From: Chitinophaga pinensis
GTDB taxonomy: Bacteria > Bacteroidota > Bacteroidia > Chitinophagales > Chitinophagaceae
Direction of reading: 5' to 3'
Assembly (NCBI GenBank): GCA_902167325.1
Contig: LR632930.1
Coordinates: 6,138,001 to 6,202,000, forward strand
DNA: 64,000 nt
This document shows, in pieces, positions 44,282 to 52,482 of the stretch. The notes beneath the pieces were generated by a model, which was not told the DNA's origin, ran no database searches, and saw only the letters and a list, made by a program, of their open reading frames with translations. Numbering within the stretch: position 1 is the stretch's first letter; every line of letters starts with the position of its first letter. The translations under genes and the position numbers were made by a program.

Positions 44282-45388
44282 ATGGCTACAGAAACCCAGT
44301 GCCGCATAGCGCTTACTTTCATCCCCCAGATCGGGGATGTGGTAGCCCGCCACCTCATCGAACATTTTGGTGATGCATCTTCCATCTTTAAAGCTTCCCG
44401 CCGAGAACTGGAGCGTATAGCTGCTGTTGGCCCTTCCCGGGCAGCTGCTATCCGGTCATTCAGGGACTTTGACCGTACGGATGCAGAAATCCGGTTCATG
44501 GAACGGAATAGCATCCGCGCTGTATTCTGGACGGATGACGATTACCCTGCAAAGCTGCGCCATTGCTGGGATGCGCCGGTCTTACTGTATACAGGCGGAG
44601 CAGCTAACCTGCAGGTGCCCCGCATGCTGGGCATCGTAGGCACACGTAGGCCTACTGATTATGGCATTGCCTGTTGCAAAGCCATGGTGAGCGCCCTGGC
44701 ACCTTTCAACGTTACCATTGTGAGCGGCATGGCCTATGGCATTGATATTACTGCGCACCAGGCAGCACTGGAAGCCGGCCTGCCTACCATCGGGGTACTG
44801 GCCCACGGGCTCGACCGCCTTTATCCTTCCCAGCACGCCCGCATAGCCCGGCAAATGCGGGAAAAGGGAGGGCTTATCAGCGATTTCCCCAGCGGCACTA
44901 CCCTGAACAGGATGCATTTCCCTCGCAGGAACCGGGTGGTGGCGGGTATTTGCGACGGTATCCTCGTTATGGAAAGCGGGGAAAGCGGCGGTTCACTTAT
45001 TACTGCTGACCTTGCAAATGGTTACAACCGGGATGTAATGGCTGTTCCAGGCCGTATCGGAGATGCCGCATCCGCCGGGTGCCTTGCCCTCATCCGGGAA
45101 AATAAAGCCGCTTTGGTAACATCTGCAGAAGATATTGCGGCGCAATTAAACTGGCGGCAGCCGGCCATTTCGCCACAGGCAACTATCCAAACAGCACTTT
45201 TCCGGGATTTGGAGCCTCAGCAGCGCCTCATCCTCGAGATGATCGGCGAAGGACGCCTTAGCATGGACGAAATCCAGTATAAAAGCGGCATTCCGCGCAG
45301 CCAGGTGGCGGGAGATATGCTCACACTGGAAATGCTGGGCATGGTGCGCGCCCTCCCGGGGCATACCTTTCAAAGGTTACCCGCATAA
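44282..45388 (+). CDS. dprA: DNA-processing protein DprA
   Basis: A 368-residue protein. N-terminal helix-hairpin-helix-like region ('IPQIGDVVARHLIEHFG'), then the DprA Rossmann core: 'GIVGTRRPTDYG', 'VSGMAYGIDITAHQAAL', 'LISDFPSGT', 'FPRRNRVVAGICDGILVMES' and 'GSLITADLAN'. The last ~65 residues form a winged-helix domain. DprA loads RecA onto incoming single-stranded DNA during natural transformation. Other competence genes are not in the window. Confidence 0.96.
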   Translation: MATETQCRIALTFIPQIGDVVARHLIEHFGDASSIFKASRRELERIAAVGPSRAAAIRSFRDFDRTDAEIRFMERNSIRAVFWTDDDYPAKLRHCWDAPVLLYTGGAANLQVPRMLGIVGTRRPTDYGIACCKAMVSALAPFNVTIVSGMAYGIDITAHQAALEAGLPTIGVLAHGLDRLYPSQHARIARQMREKGGLISDFPSGTTLNRMHFPRRNRVVAGICDGILVMESGESGGSLITADLANGYNRDVMAVPGRIGDAASAGCLALIRENKAALVTSAEDIAAQLNWRQPAISPQATIQTALFRDLEPQQRLILEMIGEGRLSMDEIQYKSGIPRSQVAGDMLTLEMLGMVRALPGHTFQRLPA

Positions 45389-45433
45389 GTCGCTCCATAC
45401 ATGTTATTTTATCCCTACATAAAAAAGGGATTG

Positions 45434-45463
45434 TTGAGAATCGATAAAATAGTCGTAGATTTG
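45434..45463 (+). promoter_or_regulatory. Complete sigma-A promoter of guaB
   Basis: TTG at 45434-45436, a 19-nt spacer, then TAGATTTG at 45456-45463: the best match to the Bacteroidota consensus in the window. The 5' leader would be about 35 nt. Confidence 0.85.
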
Positions 45464-45502
45464 CGTGCAATTATTTAGAAACCTTACCAAAATAATTGCA
45501 AT

Positions 45503-46981
45503 ATGCCTGCGGGAAAATCTAAAGATAAATTTGTAGCTGACGGTCTCACCTTCGACGATGTTTTACTGGTACCAGCCTACTCAGAAGTGCTGCCCAGAGA
45601 AGTAAGCATCTCCACCCAACTCACCAAGAACCTTCGTATTAACATTCCCATGATATCCGCCGCAATGGATACCGTAACGGAAGCCACCCTTGCCATCGCT
45701 TTGGCGCGGGAAGGCGGTCTCGGCATTTTGCATAAGAACATGAGCGTGGAAAAACAGGCTGAACTGGTAAGAAAGGTAAAACGCAGCGAAAGCGGCCTCA
45801 TACTCGACCCGGTTACCCTCAGTGCAGATTCTACCATCGGCCAGGCATTGCGCCTTATGCGTGACAACGGTATCAGCGGCATCCCCATCGTAGATGGCGA
45901 CAAAAAGCTGATCGGCATCCTCACCAACCGCGATCTCCGCTTCGAAAAACAAAATACCAAACGCCTCATCAGCGAGGTAATGACGAAGGATAACCTCGTG
46001 ACTGCTCCCGAAGGCACAGACATGAAGAAAGCCGAGAAGATCCTCCAGCAACACCGCATCGAAAAACTCCCCGTTGTTAATAAACAGGGTAAACTGGTAG
46101 GCCTCATCACTTACCGCGATATCCTCCAGCTGCAAAGCTTCCCCAACTCCGCGAAAGACAACTTCGGCCGCCTCCTCGTTGGTGCAGCACTCGGTATTAC
46201 CGCCGACCTGCAGGACCGCGCAGCAGCATTGCTTCACACCGGTGTAGACGTTGTGACGCTCGACAGCGCCCACGGCCACTCCATCTATGTGCTGGAAGCC
46301 ATGAAGAAACTGAAAAAGAATTTCCCTAAACTTCAGGTAATAGGTGGCAACGTAGCAACTGCAGAAGGCGCCCTCGCCCTTGCTGCCGCTGGTGCAGACG
46401 CCGTAAAAGTAGGCGTAGGTCCCGGCTCCATTTGCACCACCCGCGTAGTAACCGGCGCCGGCTTCCCACAGCTTTCCGCTGTTATGAACGCCGCATATGC
46501 CCTCAAAAAATCCGGTGTTCCCGTGATTGCTGACGGCGGTATCCGTTACACCGGTGATATGGTGAAAGCCCTCGCAGCAGGTGCCTCCACTATCATGGCA
46601 GGTTCCATCTTCGCAGGTGTGGAAGAAAGCCCCGGAGAAACCATCATCTACGAAGGCCGTAAATTCAAATCCTACCGCGGCATGGGTTCTATCGAAGCCA
46701 TGGCCGAAGGTAGTAAAGACCGCTACTTCCAGGATGTGGAAGCCGATATCAAGAAACTCGTACCGGAAGGCATTGTTGGCCGTGTTCCCTACAAAGGCAC
46801 GCTCTCTGAAGTAATTCAGCAGTTCGTAGGCGGTCTCCGCGCAGGTATGGGCTACGTAGGTGCTAAAGACATCAAAGCGCTGCAGGAAGCACAGTTTGTA
46901 AGGATCACTTCTGCTACCGTGAAGGAAAACCACCCCCACGATGTGGTGATCACCAAGGAAGCGCCTAACTACAGCCGCTAA
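45503..46981 (+). CDS. guaB: Inosine-5'-monophosphate dehydrogenase
   Basis: A 492-residue protein of normal length. 'DGLTFDDVLLVPAYSEVLP' at the N-terminus, two CBS domains at ~95-215 ('DNGISGIPIVDGDKKLIGI', 'IEKLPVVNKQGKLVGLI'), and the active-site loop 'GPGSICTTRVVTG' with the catalytic Cys near residue 310, followed by 'IADGGIRYTGDMVKALAAGAS'. It oxidises IMP to XMP with NAD, the rate-limiting step to GTP. Own promoter and terminator. Confidence 0.97.
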   Translation: MPAGKSKDKFVADGLTFDDVLLVPAYSEVLPREVSISTQLTKNLRINIPMISAAMDTVTEATLAIALAREGGLGILHKNMSVEKQAELVRKVKRSESGLILDPVTLSADSTIGQALRLMRDNGISGIPIVDGDKKLIGILTNRDLRFEKQNTKRLISEVMTKDNLVTAPEGTDMKKAEKILQQHRIEKLPVVNKQGKLVGLITYRDILQLQSFPNSAKDNFGRLLVGAALGITADLQDRAAALLHTGVDVVTLDSAHGHSIYVLEAMKKLKKNFPKLQVIGGNVATAEGALALAAAGADAVKVGVGPGSICTTRVVTGAGFPQLSAVMNAAYALKKSGVPVIADGGIRYTGDMVKALAAGASTIMAGSIFAGVEESPGETIIYEGRKFKSYRGMGSIEAMAEGSKDRYFQDVEADIKKLVPEGIVGRVPYKGTLSEVIQQFVGGLRAGMGYVGAKDIKALQEAQFVRITSATVKENHPHDVVITKEAPNYSR

Positions 46982-47004
46982 TATTATATTCCCGCAATAT
47001 TTTG

Positions 47005-47031
47005 AAGGGCCTGCCATCGCAGGCCCTTTTT
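47005..47031 (+). terminator. Rho-independent terminator after guaB
   Basis: AAGGGCCTGC / GCAGGCCCTT, a perfect 10-bp stem with a CATC loop and a run of T, 24 nt past the guaB stop. Confidence 0.92.
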
Positions 47032-47312
47032 CATGTCCCGGCGTGTTATCCGGAATCGGGGTTGCTTTATAGCTCATCAGCATCCGGTCATAACCGGGTT
47101 TCCGCGGCCAATACATCCCCTGCTTAGGTCCACGGTTCCTGAGAAACACCGTTCTTTTTCTTTTAAATCATCCCGAATCCCGTTTCCCTTGCGGCAATTA
47201 CGCCCGCATCTTTGAACTGAACACAGCTGCCGGCATAAAAAATCCACATTAAGTGTCCTGTATCTGAGAAGCCACGCCTTTTTTTCTTGTCTGCCCTGTT
47301 TATATTTGACAG
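47032..47312. other. Intergenic region between guaB and lnt
   Basis: About 280 nt with no recognised gene. It ends with the box TATATTTG (47301-47308) 4 nt before the lnt ATG; nothing else supported. Confidence 0.5.
47301..47308 (+). promoter_or_regulatory. -7 promoter box abutting lnt
   Basis: TATATTTG, then ACAG, then ATG. Third example of a -7 box ending 3-4 nt before a start codon. Confidence 0.6.
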
Positions 47313-48920
47313 ATGAATGCTTTCCTGCAAAAGCGCGGCGCCCTGCTGCTCAGTATCCTTTCCGGCCTGCTCTTCTGGGCAGCCTGGCCTACGTCTCCCC
47401 TTACCTTCCTTATCTTTTTCGCTTTCGTTCCCCTGCTCGCCATGAGCGACCGGATGACGGAACGCCCCGCGGCTTATTTCGGCCTCCTTTTCCTCACCTT
47501 CTGGATATGGAATACCGCCACCACCTGGTGGGTGGGCAACACACCCATTCCCGCCAGCGGTATATTCGCCAATGCGTTTAACGCCCTGCTCATGACGCTT
47601 CCCTGGCTATTCTACCGTACCACACGGTTACGAGCCGGACGCACAACAGGGTATTTCGCCCTCGCTGTGTACTGGATGACGTTTGAGTACATCCACCAGC
47701 AATGGGAGCTGAGCTGGCCCTGGCTTACCCTTGGAAACGCCTTCGCCATGAGGCCGGGATGGGTACAGTGGTATGAATACCTGGGGACGGAAGGAGGATC
47801 GTGGTGGGTATTGATTGTCAATATCCTCATTTACCGTGCTATCCTGCATTTCCGCATCTCCCGCAAATATGTATCCTTCGGCGCGCCGGCAGCCGTACTC
47901 TTTATGCCCATTCTCATTTCCCTTGCACTGAACCCGGCGGAGAAGATACCCGGAGAAAGTAAAAAGATCGTGGTGGTGCAGCCCAATATCGACCCTTATG
48001 ATGAAAAATATGCCCGCGGAGCTGCAGAAGTTCAATTACGCAAACTGCTGGACCTCACCGCACAGCAAACCGATTCCACCACCCGGTTCATCATCTGGCC
48101 GGAAACGGCCCTGTTTACGACAGGCGCATGGGAACATGAACTGAACAGCCAGCCCGAAATACTGGCCATCCGCCAGTTCCTGCAGCAATATCCCAAAGCC
48201 AGTATCATTACCGGTGCATCCACTTACCTGCAATACACCGTGGTCAACGATATCCCCGGAACTGCACGCCACGCAACGGAAGGCAATTACTGGTACGACG
48301 CATTCAATTCCTCCATACAGATCGATACTTCTTCGAATATCCAGGTGTACCATAAAGCGAAGCTCGTACCCGGGGTGGAACTCACACCCTATATGCGGTA
48401 CTTACCTTTCATGAAAAAGCTGGCCCTCGATATGGGCGGAATCACAGGCAGTTATGGATTAACGCCCGGTGTTCCCCTGTTTACCAATGCTGACTGCAAC
48501 GTATACACTGCGATCTGTTATGAATCGGTATATGGCAGCTTTGTAGCACAGAAAGTGCGGGAAGGTGCCCAGCTGCTGGTTGTAGCTACGAACGATGGAT
48601 GGTGGGGGGATTCTGAAGGCCATCGCCAGCATATGCAATACGCCCGACTGCGCGCCATTGAAACACGGCGCTGGGTGGCACGCAGTGCCAATACAGGCAT
48701 TTCCTGTCTCGTAGACCCCGCGGGTAAAGTACTGATGCCCCTTCCCTACTGGGAACCGGGTGTAATTGCAGGCAACGTGCAATGCGCAACCAGACTCACG
48801 TTTTATGTAAAATATAGCGCTGAGATTGCCTTCGCTCCGGTGATCTTTTGTATATTGCTATTGACATACACCATTGTATTACGGGTAATCAGCAAGAAAA
48901 ATGTGGAAAACATTCGATAA
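47313..48920 (+). CDS. lnt: Apolipoprotein N-acyltransferase
   Basis: A 535-residue protein. The first ~215 residues are a bundle of membrane helices; the rest is a nitrilase-like domain with the catalytic triad in place: Glu in 'IIWPETALF', Lys in 'YHKAKLVPGVE' and Cys in 'YTAICYESVYG'. A last membrane helix follows ('IAFAPVIFCILLLTYTIVL'). Lnt adds the third acyl chain to the N-terminal Cys of lipoproteins in the inner membrane. Its 3' end overlaps the next gene by 20 bp. Confidence 0.95.
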   Translation: MNAFLQKRGALLLSILSGLLFWAAWPTSPLTFLIFFAFVPLLAMSDRMTERPAAYFGLLFLTFWIWNTATTWWVGNTPIPASGIFANAFNALLMTLPWLFYRTTRLRAGRTTGYFALAVYWMTFEYIHQQWELSWPWLTLGNAFAMRPGWVQWYEYLGTEGGSWWVLIVNILIYRAILHFRISRKYVSFGAPAAVLFMPILISLALNPAEKIPGESKKIVVVQPNIDPYDEKYARGAAEVQLRKLLDLTAQQTDSTTRFIIWPETALFTTGAWEHELNSQPEILAIRQFLQQYPKASIITGASTYLQYTVVNDIPGTARHATEGNYWYDAFNSSIQIDTSSNIQVYHKAKLVPGVELTPYMRYLPFMKKLALDMGGITGSYGLTPGVPLFTNADCNVYTAICYESVYGSFVAQKVREGAQLLVVATNDGWWGDSEGHRQHMQYARLRAIETRRWVARSANTGISCLVDPAGKVLMPLPYWEPGVIAGNVQCATRLTFYVKYSAEIAFAPVIFCILLLTYTIVLRVISKKNVENIR

Positions 48921-49704
48921 CGGAGGCCAGGAAGGCGCTTACTGGGTGGAAGGCCAGGGCGATGCAGTGCTTTTATTGCACGGCTTCGCTGAAGACCATT
49001 CCGTTTGGGAGCACCAGACCGCTTACCTCCGCGCGCATTACCGGGTGATTGTTCCCGATCTTCCGGGTACAGGCCGCTCCTCCCTCACATCACCGCTCAG
49101 TATGGAAAGCATGGCATCCTTCGCATGGAAAGCATTGCAGGCCGAAGGCATAAACAGCGCCGTGGTCATAGGGCATTCCATGGGAGGATATGTTGCACTC
49201 GCTTTCGCTGAGGCTTACCCCAATGCCGTGGAAGGCCTCGGCCTTTTCAGCTCCACTGCCCGGCCCGATACCGAAGAAAAAGTGGAAAGCCGCCGCAAAT
49301 CCATCCGGATCATGCAGCAATACGGTGTAGAATCTTTCGTGAAACAATTGCTGCCCAATATGTTCGCTTCCGGATTCCGGAATACGCAGACAGCGAGGGT
49401 CGATAATTACATACAACAGGCCATGACGATCCCCCTGGAAACCATGATCGCCTATTACGAAGCCATGATTGCCCGGCCAGACAGGACCGCCGTTTTATCC
49501 GGCGCCCGCAAACCGGTATTTTATTTCATTGGGAAAGAAGACCAGGCCGTTCCGCTGGAAAACAGTATGACGCAGGTAGTGCTCCCTCCCGTTGCCAGCA
49601 TTCACATCTTCGATGCCGTAGGGCACATGGGATTGCTGGAAGTATTTGAAGAAAGCAACCTCTTGCTCCATCAGTTCATTACATTTTGTCAACATAAACA
49701 ATAA
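48901..49704 (+). CDS. Alpha/beta hydrolase
   Basis: A 267-residue protein with the nucleophile elbow 'VIGHSMGGYVAL', the oxyanion 'LLHGFAEDHSVWE', the acid in 'IGKEDQAVP' and the His in 'DAVGHMGLLE'. No signal peptide. Such enzymes cut esters, lactones or similar bonds; the substrate cannot be told. It begins inside the 3' end of lnt and is translationally coupled to it. Confidence 0.9.
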   Translation: MWKTFDNGGQEGAYWVEGQGDAVLLLHGFAEDHSVWEHQTAYLRAHYRVIVPDLPGTGRSSLTSPLSMESMASFAWKALQAEGINSAVVIGHSMGGYVALAFAEAYPNAVEGLGLFSSTARPDTEEKVESRRKSIRIMQQYGVESFVKQLLPNMFASGFRNTQTARVDNYIQQAMTIPLETMIAYYEAMIARPDRTAVLSGARKPVFYFIGKEDQAVPLENSMTQVVLPPVASIHIFDAVGHMGLLEVFEESNLLLHQFITFCQHKQ

Positions 49705-49739
49705 AAACCGCCGCACTCCAAACGGCTACTTTGTCCCTT

Positions 49740-52328
49740 TTGCGTAAACTTCTCCTGCTGTCCTTACTGGGCCTGCTGACCCTGGCTGCGCGCGCCGATC
49801 ACATCATCGGGGGTGAGATGTTTTATACCCTGCTGGACTCAGACGCCACTACCAATACATACTCCATCACCCTTAAATTATTTGTTCGCTGCGATGCCTC
49901 GGATGCACAATTTGAACCGGAGGTCAATATCACTGTTTACAATGCTTCCGGCGGGCTGCATACCATCCTCCGTAATGTGCGCCGCAACCGCATCGAGCGC
50001 TACCTGGCTACCGATGTAGACCCCTGCATTATCAATCCGCCTTATATCTGCTATCAGATCGGCTATTACAGTACCACCGTACGCCTGCCTAAATCCGCAA
50101 ACGGATACACCGCAGCCTATCAACGCTGCTGCCGCCGTACCAACCTTACCAATATTAATGCAAGCAGTAATAATGTAGGCGGTACCTATTTCACGAATAT
50201 TCATGGAGACCTTCCTAATAACGAAGACAACAGCAGTCCGCGCTTCGACCTGGAAAAGGGCGTGATTGTTTGCGCTAACAGGCCTTTCCGGTACGAATAC
50301 AATGCAGTTGACCCGAATAACGATTCCCTCGCTTATTCTTTTGCCCCTGCTTACGGCGGCGCATCACGCGATAATCCCATCCCGGTTCAATCGGCCGCTC
50401 CACCATTTTATGAAGTGGATTACAACAACAACTTTTCCAGCGGCCAGCCAATGGGCGACAAGGTAACCATCGACCCAAAAACAGGTGTTATCTCCGGCAT
50501 TGCTCCGCAAAGCGGTTTATTCATTGTAACCGTAATAGCCCGGGAATATCGGCGCGGAATATTGATAGGTGAACACAGGAAAGAATTCCAGATTACAGTG
50601 GAAACCTGCGTGCGGCAGGTAATAGCCGCCATGCCGGATAAGTTCGCGGATTGCGACGGTCTGGTTATCAACTTCCCCAATAACAGCACGCCCAACAAAG
50701 ATTACGTCTGGGATTTCGGAGATGGTAACCGCAGATCCACGAATAGTCTTGCTACTTTCCCATATGCTTACGCCGATACTGGTACCTACCGCGTAAAGCT
50801 GATCGTGGACCCAAACAGCAGCTGCGGCGATAGTGCCTTTGCCACCGTGCGCGTGTACCCTTTCCTCGTTCCCGACATGGATATCAGTGGCTTATGCACC
50901 ACCAAGCCCACCAACTTCAACAACACTTCTACCAATACCTTCGGCTCATTCGAATACCTGAAATGGGATTTCGGAGAAGCCGCCATTGCCAACGACACTT
51001 CCAATCTGCAGCGGCCAGCCTGGCAATACACGCAACCGGGCAATTATAATATTTCCCTGTTTATGCGTACCACTAAAGGTTGCGAACGCAAGATCCAGGA
51101 AACAGTGCAGATTTATGATAAACCACCACTTACTACCACACAGGATACCCTGCTTTGCATCCTCAACTCCCTGCAGCTGAGGGCGGAAAGCACTGTACCA
51201 GGCACTTACACATGGACCCCGCTCTATAACATTACGGGTGCCAATACCGCACGGCCCGTAGCCTTCCCGAGAGTAGACACGACTTATGAGGTAACCTTTA
51301 CGGATGGCACCGGCTGCGTTAATACTCAGCGTGTAAAAGTGGATGTCCGCAGTCTGCTTCAGGTAAGAACAGTGCCGGACAGTACCATTTGCACAGGCGA
51401 TATGATATCGCTGCGTTCTGAGGCTGACGGATTGTATGAATTCACCTGGACCAACCTCGATACCCGGCGCATAGAAGGCCGTGGCGCCAACATCATGCTG
51501 CCCGTGCCACGTACTACTGCCTATGAGATCCGCGCGCAGCTGGGCGACTGCGAAGCCAGAGATACCGTGAACTACAAAGCAGTAGATCCTCCACGCGCAT
51601 TTGCCGGCCTGGACACCACTGTTTGCTTTAATGAGAAGCTGACACTCACTGCTTCCGGCGGTGCGTTCTACCGATGGTCTCCGGAAGGCACACTTACCAC
51701 ACCACGCCAGCGTACCACCATTGCCTGGCCGAAAGACACAACCGTTTATACTGTTATTGTCACCGACACGCTCGGATGCCCTAAACCTGTATCCGCCAGC
51801 AGAAAAGTGAATGTAGTACCGCCCGTACCTGCCTTTGCAGGGAACGATACCATCATTATGAAAGGCTCCCCTTTACACCTCGGTGCCAGTGGCGGTGTTG
51901 GATATCAATGGTCGCCCGCAGCAGGACTTACGGATGCCAATGTGCGCGATCCTTTCACTTTTAATGACCGCGACATCACTTACCGCGTGAGGGTCACAAC
52001 TGCAGAAGGATGTGTGGGTTATGATGACATCTTCGTTCGCTGGATGCATGGCCCCGCTATTCATATTCCCAATGCCTTCACACCCAATGGGGATGGTGTT
52101 AATGACATCTTCCGTGCCCTTCCGGTAGGTATTGTAAACGTGGCTTATTTCCGCATTTATAACCGTTGGGGCCAGCTCGTATACGATTCACCCGCGTACC
52201 TCAAAGGGTGGGATGGTACCATCAATGGTAAAAAAGGCACTGCCGACACCTATGTGTGGATCATCGGCGGGTTGGATGTAGGGGGTAAAACCCTTGAAAA
52301 GAGCGGTACTGTAACCCTGCTGCGGTAA
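49740..52328 (+). CDS. Secreted PKD-type protein with gliding-motility-associated C-terminal (type B T9SS) domain
   Basis: A ~862-residue protein. There is no ATG; TTG at 49740 gives a good signal peptide (RKLLLLSLLGLLTLAARADHIIGGE), TTG at 49731 adds three residues. After 'HIIGGEMFY' come cadherin/PKD-like domains ('YVWDFGDGNRRS', 'LKWDFGE'), then two Cys-flanked Ig-like repeats and a second 'WSPAAGLTD' unit. The last ~85 residues are the type B C-terminal domain: 'IPNAFTPNGDGVNDIFRALP', 'YFRIYNRWGQLVYDS', 'GWDGTINGKKGTADTYVWII' and a final 'KSGTVTLLR'. It is exported by the T9SS and carried to the cell surface. Adhesion is the likely role. Confidence 0.85.
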   Translation: MRKLLLLSLLGLLTLAARADHIIGGEMFYTLLDSDATTNTYSITLKLFVRCDASDAQFEPEVNITVYNASGGLHTILRNVRRNRIERYLATDVDPCIINPPYICYQIGYYSTTVRLPKSANGYTAAYQRCCRRTNLTNINASSNNVGGTYFTNIHGDLPNNEDNSSPRFDLEKGVIVCANRPFRYEYNAVDPNNDSLAYSFAPAYGGASRDNPIPVQSAAPPFYEVDYNNNFSSGQPMGDKVTIDPKTGVISGIAPQSGLFIVTVIAREYRRGILIGEHRKEFQITVETCVRQVIAAMPDKFADCDGLVINFPNNSTPNKDYVWDFGDGNRRSTNSLATFPYAYADTGTYRVKLIVDPNSSCGDSAFATVRVYPFLVPDMDISGLCTTKPTNFNNTSTNTFGSFEYLKWDFGEAAIANDTSNLQRPAWQYTQPGNYNISLFMRTTKGCERKIQETVQIYDKPPLTTTQDTLLCILNSLQLRAESTVPGTYTWTPLYNITGANTARPVAFPRVDTTYEVTFTDGTGCVNTQRVKVDVRSLLQVRTVPDSTICTGDMISLRSEADGLYEFTWTNLDTRRIEGRGANIMLPVPRTTAYEIRAQLGDCEARDTVNYKAVDPPRAFAGLDTTVCFNEKLTLTASGGAFYRWSPEGTLTTPRQRTTIAWPKDTTVYTVIVTDTLGCPKPVSASRKVNVVPPVPAFAGNDTIIMKGSPLHLGASGGVGYQWSPAAGLTDANVRDPFTFNDRDITYRVRVTTAEGCVGYDDIFVRWMHGPAIHIPNAFTPNGDGVNDIFRALPVGIVNVAYFRIYNRWGQLVYDSPAYLKGWDGTINGKKGTADTYVWIIGGLDVGGKTLEKSGTVTLLR

Positions 52329-52482
52329 ACTTCGCGGTTAAACGAAAACCTCTTCTACAGCCATCCGGCTATCCGACAATCGCTTACACTTTATCGCCTT
52401 TTTTATATAGTATCCGGGTCACTTAAATTTCAGCAAGCGCGCCTTTTTCCGTAAATTATGGTAGCAAGAAAAGCCTTACCCC
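52329..52482. other. Intergenic gap between the two T9SS cargo genes
   Basis: 154 nt with a run of T but no paired stem worth calling a terminator, and no exact TAnnTTTG box. Confidence 0.4.

Noticed and set aside
45581..47149. 522-codon minus-strand frame opposite guaB
   Set aside because: It is antisense to a fully supported guaB, its translation is Cys/His/Phe-rich with no domain, and the promoter and terminator belong to guaB.
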